A DNA stretch of 8,681 bases from Candidatus Poseidoniaceae archaeon (GCA_013329925.1 DUJK01000015.1:1-8681); one strand, 5' to 3'. Counted from the stretch's first letter, positions 1-6,272 are shown. The notes: generated from the letters alone by a model not told the origin. Numbers and translations are program-made.

Positions 1-786
1 TAGCCGATATTCGTACTTTTCATTGGCTGGCCAAACATATACTGGGATACCCTTTTGACATCCCCTAAAATGATTTAATTTCCTACCGCTAAGTCCAACG
101 CTTTTGCCCACTAGAGCGCGGTTGTAGAAGGGTTGAAAATATTCGATTGCACATGGCACCATTGAAGCACCTCGTCTTCTGTGCTTATTCATTAATCTTG
201 AAAATGGTGTGACGAAATATTGTGGATAAGCCATCAAACGTTTGATTTTACTGGGGCCGAACCTTGGAACCACCGGTAGTAATTCCGCCCAATGGCGTTT
301 TGAGTCGGCCATTTTTACCGATTTATGCATTTTATTATGGAATGCATAAAATACACTATTGCCGTGTGGAATTGAATATTCATCTAACATTTCCTCAGCC
401 TTTAGAATCATTTCACTAAGTACTGTTGTTACTTTTTGTCCACCAAAAACCCCTCCACCTTCTGGCGACCGTGGATGTGGCCTTTTAAATTCCAAACAGA
501 CCATTTTCCCTTGGTCGCGCCATTGAGATATCACTTCGGAATCTTGTAGTAACTCTTCAAATGAACAAAATCCTAATTTTTGTAATTCTGCTAAATCCCA
601 ACTTTCAACATATGGATTAGCACCATTCAGTAATGATTTTTCAACTGATACTTTTGAATCATGATGAACAACTAATTCTTTATCCGCAGTAATTCGAAGG
701 TCTAACTCAATGCCGTCACAAGTTGAAATTCCGTGTCGTAAACTAGGCAAAGTATTTTCCGGGGGTTGTACCCAATTGCCTGACAC
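1..786 (-). CDS. Glycerophosphodiester phosphodiesterase (GDPD) family protein, C-terminus beyond window
   Basis: The 262 visible residues match the GDPD TIM-barrel family, which hydrolyses glycerophosphodiesters to glycerol phosphate plus an alcohol using a divalent metal. Visible family motifs are PENTL at residues 9-13, the metal-binding IELDLR at 26-31 (E27, D29), VVHHD at 39-43, LEFK at 98-101 (E99, K101) and a late barrel strand IPVYVWPAN at 247-255. The start is taken as GTG at 786-784, because a TAA stop lies two codons upstream (792-790) and no other start is available. A TATA-like octamer about 28 nt upstream fits a leaderless mRNA. The oddity is at the N-terminus: the family normally begins with a strand ending in AHRG a few residues before PENT, and here only V-S-G precedes NWVQP, so the first catalytic histidine is missing. 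The gene diverges from a PAP2/AUR1-type gene. The family assignment is secure; activity is uncertain. The stop codon lies left of position 1. Confidence 0.85.
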   Translation of the reverse strand, partial: MSGNWVQPPENTLPSLRHGISTCDGIELDLRITADKELVVHHDSKVSVEKSLLNGANPYVESWDLAELQKLGFCSFEELLQDSEVISQWRDQGKMVCLEFKRPHPRSPEGGGVFGGQKVTTVLSEMILKAEEMLDEYSIPHGNSVFYAFHNKMHKSVKMADSKRHWAELLPVVPRFGPSKIKRLMAYPQYFVTPFSRLMNKHRRRGASMVPCAIEYFQPFYNRALVGKSVGLSGRKLNHFRGCQKGIPVYVWPANEKYEYRL

Positions 787-810
787 ATGTTAGGCACTTG
801 ATGTTGATTC

Positions 811-818
811 AAAATATG
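811..818 (-). promoter_or_regulatory. TATA-like element for the GDPD gene, in the divergent intergenic region
   Basis: On the minus strand this reads catatttt, centred about 28 nt before the GTG start of the GDPD gene. This is close to the 25-27 nt spacing expected between an archaeal TATA box and transcription start, so the transcript would be leaderless or have a leader of a few bases. The same AT block reads aaaatatg on the plus strand and could also serve the divergent gene if that gene used the ATG at 844. It was found by inspection only. Confidence 0.4.
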
Positions 819-880
819 ATGTATCGCTAGTTTAGTTTTAACTATGAAATCGCTTCATATATCCTCATGTGGTGAAAAAG

Positions 881-888
881 GATATATC
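881..888 (+). promoter_or_regulatory. TATA box with purine-rich BRE for the AUR1/PAP2-like gene
   Basis: The palindromic octamer gatatatc is preceded by a purine-rich gaaaaag stretch resembling a B-recognition element. Its centre lies about 25.5 nt before the ATG at 910, the spacing expected for a leaderless archaeal transcript starting at that ATG. This is the main reason for preferring 910 over the upstream in-frame ATG at 844, which would place this promoter inside the coding region. Confidence 0.55.
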
Positions 889-909
889 AGCAGAGGTTTG
901 CACAAGCCC

Positions 910-2340
910 ATGAGTCCATACACTGTCATGATGTTGCTAGTGGTTTTTTTCACTCCGGTGGTGTGTTGGCTTTTCTCTTTAACCCAGCGAGAGCATCGAG
1001 TTCCACTCAAGCAGATGGCGACAGAATTTCATGATAACCGATATTATCTACACATAATCGGTTACCTTGCTATTGTCAAATTAAAATCAGTAACAGACTT
1101 GCTAAATGAGCCTATCAAATCTGAAGTTGGCCATTGGACTGATCTTGTTTACAGTATTGAGGGTGAATTCACTAAATCAATACAAGACTTCTTTCTCAAT
1201 GACTCGCTAACCACGGTACTGAACTTCCATTATTTGTTTATTTACCTATTTTTGATTTATGTCACTACCGTGTACTTTGCCTATACTGGTGACCGCGATA
1301 TGACCGATAAAGTAACTATGAACTATTTGTTAATCTATGCTCTTGCAGTACCTTATTACTTATTTTTCAATGTAGAAGTCACTTCATCTTGGATTCCAGG
1401 AATGGAGGCCTTACTATACCATGATGGCGCTTATTCGGTATTTTATGCAACCCATGACCCATTAGATAATGCCGTGCCGTCACTTCACATTGCCATACCA
1501 TTTGGTATTTTGATGCTTAATTATCTACACGTCAAAGAAACAGGTGGCAAGATGAAAGATTGGCGACATTATAATTACCATATGTTCATTCTAATCAATA
1601 CCATTCTCTTTGCCTTTTCAATCTTGTATTTAGGAATTCATTGGTTCGTGGATATACCTCTAGGCATGTTAATTGGCGGCATAGGCGCACTGTTTATCCA
1701 TCATTTACAACCACGTATGAGAAATAACCACGGTTCATTCTTTAAGGGGATTGACAAAATAAAAGCTAGAAAGCACGCGCTGATTGAAGGAACGATTGCT
1801 CTAGTTATGTTTACTTTGATTCTTATGGCGATTAATGTCCAAACAGAAAACTCTGAAGACAGAGTTTCATTCCGTTTGGGTCCAGAAGATTCAACTTATG
1901 AAATAATTCAAGAACTAAAGTATGGTGATGAGGTTAATTCAACAGTAAAGAATCTTGATGATTCATTGATGTTGGAAATTGTCTACATAAATGTTGAGGA
2001 CAGTGCAAAAGCAATGAAAAATGGTTCAATTGATTGGCAATACCTTACTACACTGGGCGACCATTATGTAATCAACCCAGGTCAAGAAATCCATTTGACC
2101 ACAGATACTCCGCTGTTTTATCACTTAATTGTCATGCACAATCCAAGTAACAGCAATGACATTCTTGAGGTTAGTATAGTGAATAATTATCATGATGACC
2201 AGATGTGGAAAGCCATTATTCTGTCGATTCCATCACTGTGGATGACGGCGTTCGTAATCCACCGGTTACAGCGATTGAAACTAAATGGCAGGTCATTTGT
2301 TGACTCATCTCCGTCACATATTTGGCTTGAGCAAGAATAG
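910..2340 (+). CDS. AUR1/PAP2-family integral membrane phosphatase or phosphotransferase with C-terminal soluble domain
   Basis: The 476-residue membrane protein carries PAP2-superfamily signatures of the AUR1 (inositol phosphorylceramide synthase-like) branch: PSLH at residues 190-193 and GIHWFVD at 242-248, whose two histidines (H193, H244) and D248 form the catalytic triad in this family. Hydrophobic segments are near residues 5-24, 105-125, 137-153, 188-205, 223-241, 246-264 and 290-309, with a last helix near 433-451. Between the last two helices lies a soluble segment of about 125 residues rich in alternating hydrophobic and polar residues, suggesting a beta-rich domain. If orientation follows the family, it would face outside. 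The substrate is unknown; family members act on lipid phosphates or transfer phospho-alcohol head groups. The start at 910 is chosen over ATG 844 because of a well-placed TATA box and because the extra 22 residues look unlike a membrane-protein leader. The gene diverges from the GDPD gene and precedes tatC by 34 nt. Confidence 0.75.
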   Translation: MSPYTVMMLLVVFFTPVVCWLFSLTQREHRVPLKQMATEFHDNRYYLHIIGYLAIVKLKSVTDLLNEPIKSEVGHWTDLVYSIEGEFTKSIQDFFLNDSLTTVLNFHYLFIYLFLIYVTTVYFAYTGDRDMTDKVTMNYLLIYALAVPYYLFFNVEVTSSWIPGMEALLYHDGAYSVFYATHDPLDNAVPSLHIAIPFGILMLNYLHVKETGGKMKDWRHYNYHMFILINTILFAFSILYLGIHWFVDIPLGMLIGGIGALFIHHLQPRMRNNHGSFFKGIDKIKARKHALIEGTIALVMFTLILMAINVQTENSEDRVSFRLGPEDSTYEIIQELKYGDEVNSTVKNLDDSLMLEIVYINVEDSAKAMKNGSIDWQYLTTLGDHYVINPGQEIHLTTDTPLFYHLIVMHNPSNSNDILEVSIVNNYHDDQMWKAIILSIPSLWMTAFVIHRLQRLKLNGRSFVDSSPSHIWLEQE

Positions 2341-2374
2341 TTTGGATTATGACTAATCATCGTTTGGCATTGTC

Positions 2375-3175
2375 ATGGCCGGCGAGAATCAACTCGAAAA
2401 TGCGGTCAAGGGGCTCATTGATTCGCCTGGTGGTGCGCTAGTTTCAGATATCTCCCAATATCTAAAAAGGCGAATTAAATTATTAGTTGGACTTTTCATA
2501 ATTTCCGTAGTTGCAGGGTTTTCATTGACAAAATCAGTCATTAGATGGCTGATAGAGCCCGAAAGACTACCATCAGATGTCAACATAATTGTCACCTCTC
2601 CCATAGAATTCATTCTATTGCAATTTCAGATTGCAGTAAGTTTTGGAATCGTGATTGTTGGGCTATTTTTATTGATTGAAGCATTAAGGAAAGGGGTAAA
2701 CAATGAAGCGATTAGACAGAGATTAGCAGAGTTGGAACTCAAGCCTCCAAAATTCAGTTGGGCATTTATCACGACAATTGGATTTACTATCCTATTTGCG
2801 ATTGCAGGATTATTATACTCTTGGGAATTTCTTACTCCAATGATTTTGCAGTATCTTACTGAAGATGCTCAAACAGCAGGACTTTCCACCGAGTGGCGTC
2901 TTTCTGGTTATGTTGGTTTTATTGTAAATTTAGCCTTAGCATGTGTGGTTGGGTTTCAGTCACCGGTAATCACTTTACTTATCTTGCGCTTGGGCGTAGT
3001 TACTAGAAATCAAATCAGTCAGTTTCGTAAGCATATCTGGTTTACTGCGTTTGTCCTTGGGGCGTTTTTGTCACCACCAGATCCACTTTCATTATTCTTA
3101 GTGGCAATGCCAGTCGTGATTTTATTTGAGCTTGCTATGTTGTTGGATGGCATGTTCAATATTTCAAAAACATAA
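2375..3175 (+). CDS. tatC: TatC-like Sec-independent (twin-arginine) protein translocase subunit, divergent
   Basis: The 266-residue, roughly six-helix membrane protein is TatC-like. TatC is the subunit that recognises twin-arginine signal peptides and, with TatA, exports folded proteins. The C-terminal half aligns well with the family: F-Q-S-P at 194-197, a LILRLG segment, SPPDP at 233-237 (TPPD in E. coli) and an LFE in the last helix at 250-252. Hydrophobic segments are near 35-53, 84-102, 129-149, 177-205, 221-233 and 239-258. Two residues important in E. coli TatC look changed. The glutamate of the FE-x-P motif (E170) is Q195 here. The N-terminal HLxELR signal-peptide contact is replaced by SQYLKRR, with no Glu in the expected place. 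A paralogue or a variant Tat system is possible. A weak TATA-like gattatga lies about 26 nt upstream, although the 34-nt gap also allows read-through from the upstream gene. The end overlaps the convergent PHP gene by 12 bp. Confidence 0.8.
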   Translation: MAGENQLENAVKGLIDSPGGALVSDISQYLKRRIKLLVGLFIISVVAGFSLTKSVIRWLIEPERLPSDVNIIVTSPIEFILLQFQIAVSFGIVIVGLFLLIEALRKGVNNEAIRQRLAELELKPPKFSWAFITTIGFTILFAIAGLLYSWEFLTPMILQYLTEDAQTAGLSTEWRLSGYVGFIVNLALACVVGFQSPVITLLILRLGVVTRNQISQFRKHIWFTAFVLGAFLSPPDPLSLFLVAMPVVILFELAMLLDGMFNISKT

Positions 3176-4030
3176 TTCGGCAATTGGTATCGCCATACTT
3201 CCGGGTGTCTGACCATAACTTTCACCATGAAAATCAGAACCACAACTTACTGACATTGATTTTTCTTTACAATATTGCCAAAGCTGATAGCGGTAATCAT
3301 CGGGATGACTGCGGTGGAATGCTTCGATAGAATCAACACCATTTTCCAAACAGTAGTCAACTAACTTAGCAGGTGGTATTCCGTAGTAAATTGGGTGGGC
3401 TAACGATGTAATTCCACCACATTTCTTGACCATTTCAACCGCTTCTCGAATACTCGGCTTTGGTTGTATTACATGGGCAGGTAATCCATCTCCAATCCAC
3501 AATTCAAAGGCTTCTGTTTTTGATTCAACATAGCCTTTTTCCACCATAACTTCTGCTAAGTGTGGCCGGCCAATCGAGCCTCCTGCTTTACTAGCAACTT
3601 CAGAAAATTTTACTGGCATACCTAACTCAGTTAACTTTGCAATCATTTTTTCCATGCGCGGAATTCTATTGTTTTGTAGTGGTTTCAACCACTCAGCAAA
3701 TGCACTATATCGTTGGTCATTTGGGTCTAGATTTGGGAAATAGGCCAGCAGATGCCATGATTTCGAAGCTCTGTCTCGATTCCTTAATTCAAGTTCATCT
3801 TCCTGCGCAGAAAGGCCACACTCACAAGTTATTTCTACACCTGGAATAAAATTGATTCCTAGTTTTTCTGCGGCTGCATAAGCATCCTTCCAGCCTGAAA
3901 TTGTATCATGATCGGTTAATGACCAGTTCTTAACAGCATTTCCAGCCATCAGTTCTGCAACGTAATCAACACTATGCTCGCCATCACTATTGGTTGAATG
4001 GCTGTGAAGGTCATAGTCTTGCGTCCACAT
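3164..4030 (-). CDS. PHP-domain metal-dependent phosphoesterase, TrpH/RNase AM (3',5'-nucleotide bisphosphatase) type
   Basis: This is a 288-residue PHP-superfamily hydrolase. With the ATG at 4030 as residue 1, it opens with MWTQDYDLHSHS, exactly where the family fold begins. Visible metal-site motifs are DLHSHS (H9, H11), SDG (D16), LTDHD (H41, D42), PGVEIT (E66), SWHLLAYF (H93), GRPHLAE (H157), SLAHP (H212) and GSDFH (D266, H268). The IGRPHLA, GDGLPAHV and GGITSLAHP segments resemble the TrpH/YciV group, whose studied members are a 3',5'-nucleoside bisphosphate phosphatase and 5'-to-3' exoribonuclease AM that trims RNA ends. An in-frame ATG at 4081 would add 17 residues and overlap the upstream stop by 14 nt, allowing translational coupling. 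The added residues do not look like part of the domain, so the shorter form is preferred. It likely shares a transcript with the upstream membrane protein gene. Family is confident; substrate is inferred. Confidence 0.85.
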   Translation of the reverse strand: MWTQDYDLHSHSTNSDGEHSVDYVAELMAGNAVKNWSLTDHDTISGWKDAYAAAEKLGINFIPGVEITCECGLSAQEDELELRNRDRASKSWHLLAYFPNLDPNDQRYSAFAEWLKPLQNNRIPRMEKMIAKLTELGMPVKFSEVASKAGGSIGRPHLAEVMVEKGYVESKTEAFELWIGDGLPAHVIQPKPSIREAVEMVKKCGGITSLAHPIYYGIPPAKLVDYCLENGVDSIEAFHRSHPDDYRYQLWQYCKEKSMSVSCGSDFHGESYGQTPGSMAIPIAELCF

Positions 4031-4067
4031 GGTTGAGACGAAGCATTGGCTACTTTTGAACTTATGA

Positions 4068-4850
4068 TTAAAACAGGTCATCTAAATTAGGTAGTTCAGG
4101 AGTTGATATGTCACTATTTTCATCACTTGGTAACTCTTCTATCTTAGATAGATCTGGAATAGTGTCAGATATCGGGTTTTTTGGCACTGATATCTCGTTT
4201 AATAGGGCGTCTATATCAGTCATTGATGGTAATTTATCCACAGTAGTACCCTCGATTTGAGCCACATCTGGTAAGTTTGGCAAATCTGGTGTTACTTGTT
4301 CAGCTATGGCAGTAGTTTGCAATGACGGCAATGGGACATTATTTGATGCTTCAATGGTTTTTTGATCAACTCCTGAGACAGCCACATCCAACATTTGCTC
4401 AGCATGCCGATGAGGTGCTGGTAATTGTTCAGCCATTATCTTTGCATCTTGGCCTAGTTTTCCAGAACTTAAGGTTCCAATTGCACTATCAATTTGTTGT
4501 GCGTTGAGATCTGACTTGGCGCCAATGATGCTTTCGATGATGTTCTTAGTTTGTAGGTTTTCTACTTGGTTTGATACATCTGAGGTTTTGGATATAGTCG
4601 GTGTTTCCTCCATTGCAGCAAGCTGCTCTTCCAGAGTTGGGCTGTCAGAAAATGTCGGTATTTTACGCTCCTTGGACGAAATAATGCTAATGATTAACAA
4701 TATAGCAGCAATTCCGAACCCGACATATTCTTCGATAGTTAACCCAGGATTTTTTAGTAAATCGAGTTTCAAATTCGTTGCTGTTACAATAATTGACAGA
4801 GCAGTAAGGATCTTACCAGCATTAGCTAGTCTTGGTGCTATCTGCTCCAT
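4068..4850 (-). CDS. Unrecognised membrane-anchored protein with long acidic Leu/Pro-rich tail
   Basis: I do not recognise this 260-residue protein. Starting at the ATG at 4850 (MEQIAPRLANAG), it has two hydrophobic segments near residues 11-26 and 43-58, then a charged SSKERK stop, then about 190 residues of mostly soluble, low-aromatic sequence. The tail is acidic and carries repeated short motifs of the form LP-hydrophobic-x-acidic: LPNLPDV, LPSMTDIDALL, IPDLSKIEEL and the terminal LPNLDDLF. This looks disordered, with short binding motifs rather than a folded enzyme. A membrane-tethered scaffold or adaptor is a guess. The start at 4850 is preferred because a TATA-like atcatatcta lies 25-26 nt upstream, inside what would be coding sequence if the near-cognate TTG at 4892 were used. 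The gene follows folD by 38 nt and overlaps or abuts the PHP gene, so a shared transcript with the PHP gene is likely. Confidence 0.7.
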   Translation of the reverse strand: MEQIAPRLANAGKILTALSIIVTATNLKLDLLKNPGLTIEEYVGFGIAAILLIISIISSKERKIPTFSDSPTLEEQLAAMEETPTISKTSDVSNQVENLQTKNIIESIIGAKSDLNAQQIDSAIGTLSSGKLGQDAKIMAEQLPAPHRHAEQMLDVAVSGVDQKTIEASNNVPLPSLQTTAIAEQVTPDLPNLPDVAQIEGTTVDKLPSMTDIDALLNEISVPKNPISDTIPDLSKIEELPSDENSDISTPELPNLDDLF

Positions 4851-4870
4851 ATTTGTCGACAGATGTAAGG

Positions 4871-4880
4871 TAGATATGAT
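4871..4880 (-). promoter_or_regulatory. TATA-like element for the membrane-anchored tail protein gene
   Basis: The minus strand reads atcatatcta, centred about 25.5 nt before the ATG at 4850. This spacing predicts a leaderless mRNA beginning at that start codon and an independent promoter just after the folD stop codon (4891-4889). It was judged by eye; the surrounding region has no Shine-Dalgarno sequence. Confidence 0.5.
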
Positions 4881-4888
4881 GTTTACCT

Positions 4889-5779
4889 TCAAAATCTGAA
4901 TTCAGCAGAACGCACTGTATTTTCCATCAACATTGCGACAGTCATAGGGCCTACTCCACCAGGGACTGGAGTAATCCAGGAAGCAACCTTACTAGCAGAT
5001 TTCTCTACATCCCCTACGAGAATATAACCACGATCAGCATCTGCATCATCGACTCTATTTATCCCAACATCAACTACGATAGCTCCAGGTTTTATCCACG
5101 ATTGTTTAACCATGTTTGGTCTTCCAACAGCGGCTACAATAAGATCTGCATCCAAACATTGTTTTGCGATATCTGCAGTTCTTGAATGGGCAATGGTAAC
5201 TGTTGCATCAGCTCCTCTAGACGCTAGTAAAATTGCTTGTGGCATACCGACATTTCTTGAACGACCAATCACTAATGCTTGCTTACCTTTAGTATCAACT
5301 CCAGCCCAGTCAAGTAATCGCATTACTCCATTTGGAGTGCAAGGTATCAAACAATCATCACGCGACTGAACCAATCGGCCCAGATTTACCGGATGGAATC
5401 CATCAACGTCTTTTAAGGGGTCAATTAAGTCAGTCAGTAATTCTTCATTCATGTGATTTGGTAATGGGGACTGAATTAATATTCCATGCACTGAATTATC
5501 ATTATTTAATTCTTTAATTACCTCGATAAGTTCAGTTTCTTTCGATGATTCTGGCATCTCAATGTGAGTGCTTTTGATTCCTAGGCGGTCACAGGCACGG
5601 ATTTTAGCGCCCACATATACGTGACTTGCTGGGTCATCTCCAACAATTATTACTGCAATGTGCGGCGTTATGCCGGCAACTTGACACTTGGAAATTCGTT
5701 CTTTTAGTGACTCTTCAACGGCAGCAGCACATGCTTTCCCATCCAGTATTTTAGCCACCATGGTCATGCGAGTAGACAT
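4889..5779 (-). CDS. folD: Bifunctional methylenetetrahydrofolate dehydrogenase / methenyltetrahydrofolate cyclohydrolase
   Basis: FolD interconverts 5,10-methylene-, 5,10-methenyl- and 10-formyl-tetrahydrofolate in the cytoplasm, feeding one-carbon units to purine, formate and related pathways. The 296-residue protein is full length and all family blocks are present: YVGAK at residues 55-59 with the catalytic Tyr and Lys, QSPLP at 103-107, KDVDGFHP at 123-130 with the folate-contacting Asp, PCTP at 146-149, the Rossmann dinucleotide loop GRSRNVGMP at 172-180, AHSRT, VDVGIN, and PVPGGVGPMT at 271-280. The ATG at 5779 gives a short extra MSTRMT. ATGs at 5767 and 5761 are alternatives, and the last yields the typical FolD opening MVAKILDGK. 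An AT-rich caaataatcaata (5796-5784) upstream could be a TATA element for those later starts. The gene lies 22 nt after the VOC gene on the same strand and may be co-transcribed with it. The use of FolD suggests tetrahydrofolate rather than methanopterin as the one-carbon carrier. Confidence 0.97.
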   Translation of the reverse strand: MSTRMTMVAKILDGKACAAAVEESLKERISKCQVAGITPHIAVIIVGDDPASHVYVGAKIRACDRLGIKSTHIEMPESSKETELIEVIKELNNDNSVHGILIQSPLPNHMNEELLTDLIDPLKDVDGFHPVNLGRLVQSRDDCLIPCTPNGVMRLLDWAGVDTKGKQALVIGRSRNVGMPQAILLASRGADATVTIAHSRTADIAKQCLDADLIVAAVGRPNMVKQSWIKPGAIVVDVGINRVDDADADRGYILVGDVEKSASKVASWITPVPGGVGPMTVAMLMENTVRSAEFRF

Positions 5780-5801
5780 TCTTTATTGATTATTTGCGTG
5801 G

Positions 5802-6254
5802 TTATTGCAGGCCACCGCCAATGTCATTTTCACTACCTGCGACAGTGGCAAATAACCTAGAATCATCACTGAAGGATTTGAATTCTAATGAATTTCCAGA
5901 AGGATCATCGATAAACATTGTAGCCTGTTCACCAATTTTCCCTGGGTAGCGAGTATGTGGTTTTATTCTAAAATCCACGTTGGAGGCTATTAATTTGTCA
6001 CGCAAATGGTGCCATTGCTCCCATTCCATGACTATACCAAAGTGGAATGGTGGAACTTTTTTACCGTCAACATTGCCATCATGTGAAAAATTAGGCATTT
6101 GGTTAACTAGATGAGCAACTATTTGATGGCCGTAGAAATTGAAATTGATCGATTTGGGAGTTCTCCTGCCCGTAGTACAACCTATTGTGTTAACGTAAAA
6201 TTCTTCGGTCAACTCAAGACTTACCACTGGAAATGCCAAATGAAACGGTCTCAT
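5802..6254 (-). CDS. VOC superfamily (glyoxalase/dioxygenase-fold) protein
   Basis: The 150-residue protein has the vicinal-oxygen-chelate fold used by glyoxalases, dioxygenases and antibiotic-binding proteins. The start is the ATG at 6254, opening MRPFHLAFPV, a typical first strand containing a metal-ligand histidine (H5). Further landmarks are EEFYVNTIGCTTGR (residues 17-30), a YGHQIVAHL segment (41-49), PFHFGIVM with H71, GEQATMFIDDPSGNSLEF with likely metal ligand E124, and a short C-terminal tail. The pattern GHQ-x-AHL followed by GEQATMF and DPSGN-LEFK is shared with a widespread VOC subgroup of unknown substrate, so no reaction is assigned. A longer reading frame to 6344 is rejected because it runs through the tRNA-Thr gene. 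The gene lies 35 nt after the tRNA and 22 nt before folD, on the same strand. A TATA-like ataaaaac and a 12-bp palindrome lie in the short gap upstream. Confidence 0.85.
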   Translation of the reverse strand: MRPFHLAFPVVSLELTEEFYVNTIGCTTGRRTPKSINFNFYGHQIVAHLVNQMPNFSHDGNVDGKKVPPFHFGIVMEWEQWHHLRDKLIASNVDFRIKPHTRYPGKIGEQATMFIDDPSGNSLEFKSFSDDSRLFATVAGSENDIGGGLQ

Positions 6255-6272
6255 ATTACTGTTTAAAAGCCC

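Noticed and set aside
1..786. GDPD gene as a pseudogene
   Set aside because: The frame is open for 262 codons with intact downstream motifs and a plausible promoter at the GTG; only the first motif is missing.
844..909. N-terminal extension of the AUR1-like protein from ATG 844
   Set aside because: A BRE/TATA pair lies inside it at leaderless spacing from ATG 910, and the encoded residues lack membrane-leader character.
2389..3243. Two 74-codon minus-strand frames over tatC
   Set aside because: They lie opposite a clear membrane protein gene and encode no recognisable sequence.
4851..4892. Start of the tail protein at a TTG overlapping the folD stop
   Set aside because: TTG is a poor start, and the TATA-like element for ATG 4850 lies within this stretch.
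4504..4899. 131-codon plus-strand open frame opposite the tail protein gene
   Set aside because: It lies entirely antisense to a better-supported gene with its own promoter, and its product shows no domain; it is a composition shadow.
3637..5517. Several 60-85 codon plus-strand frames within the PHP, tail-protein and folD genes
   Set aside because: All are antisense shadows of strongly supported minus-strand genes.
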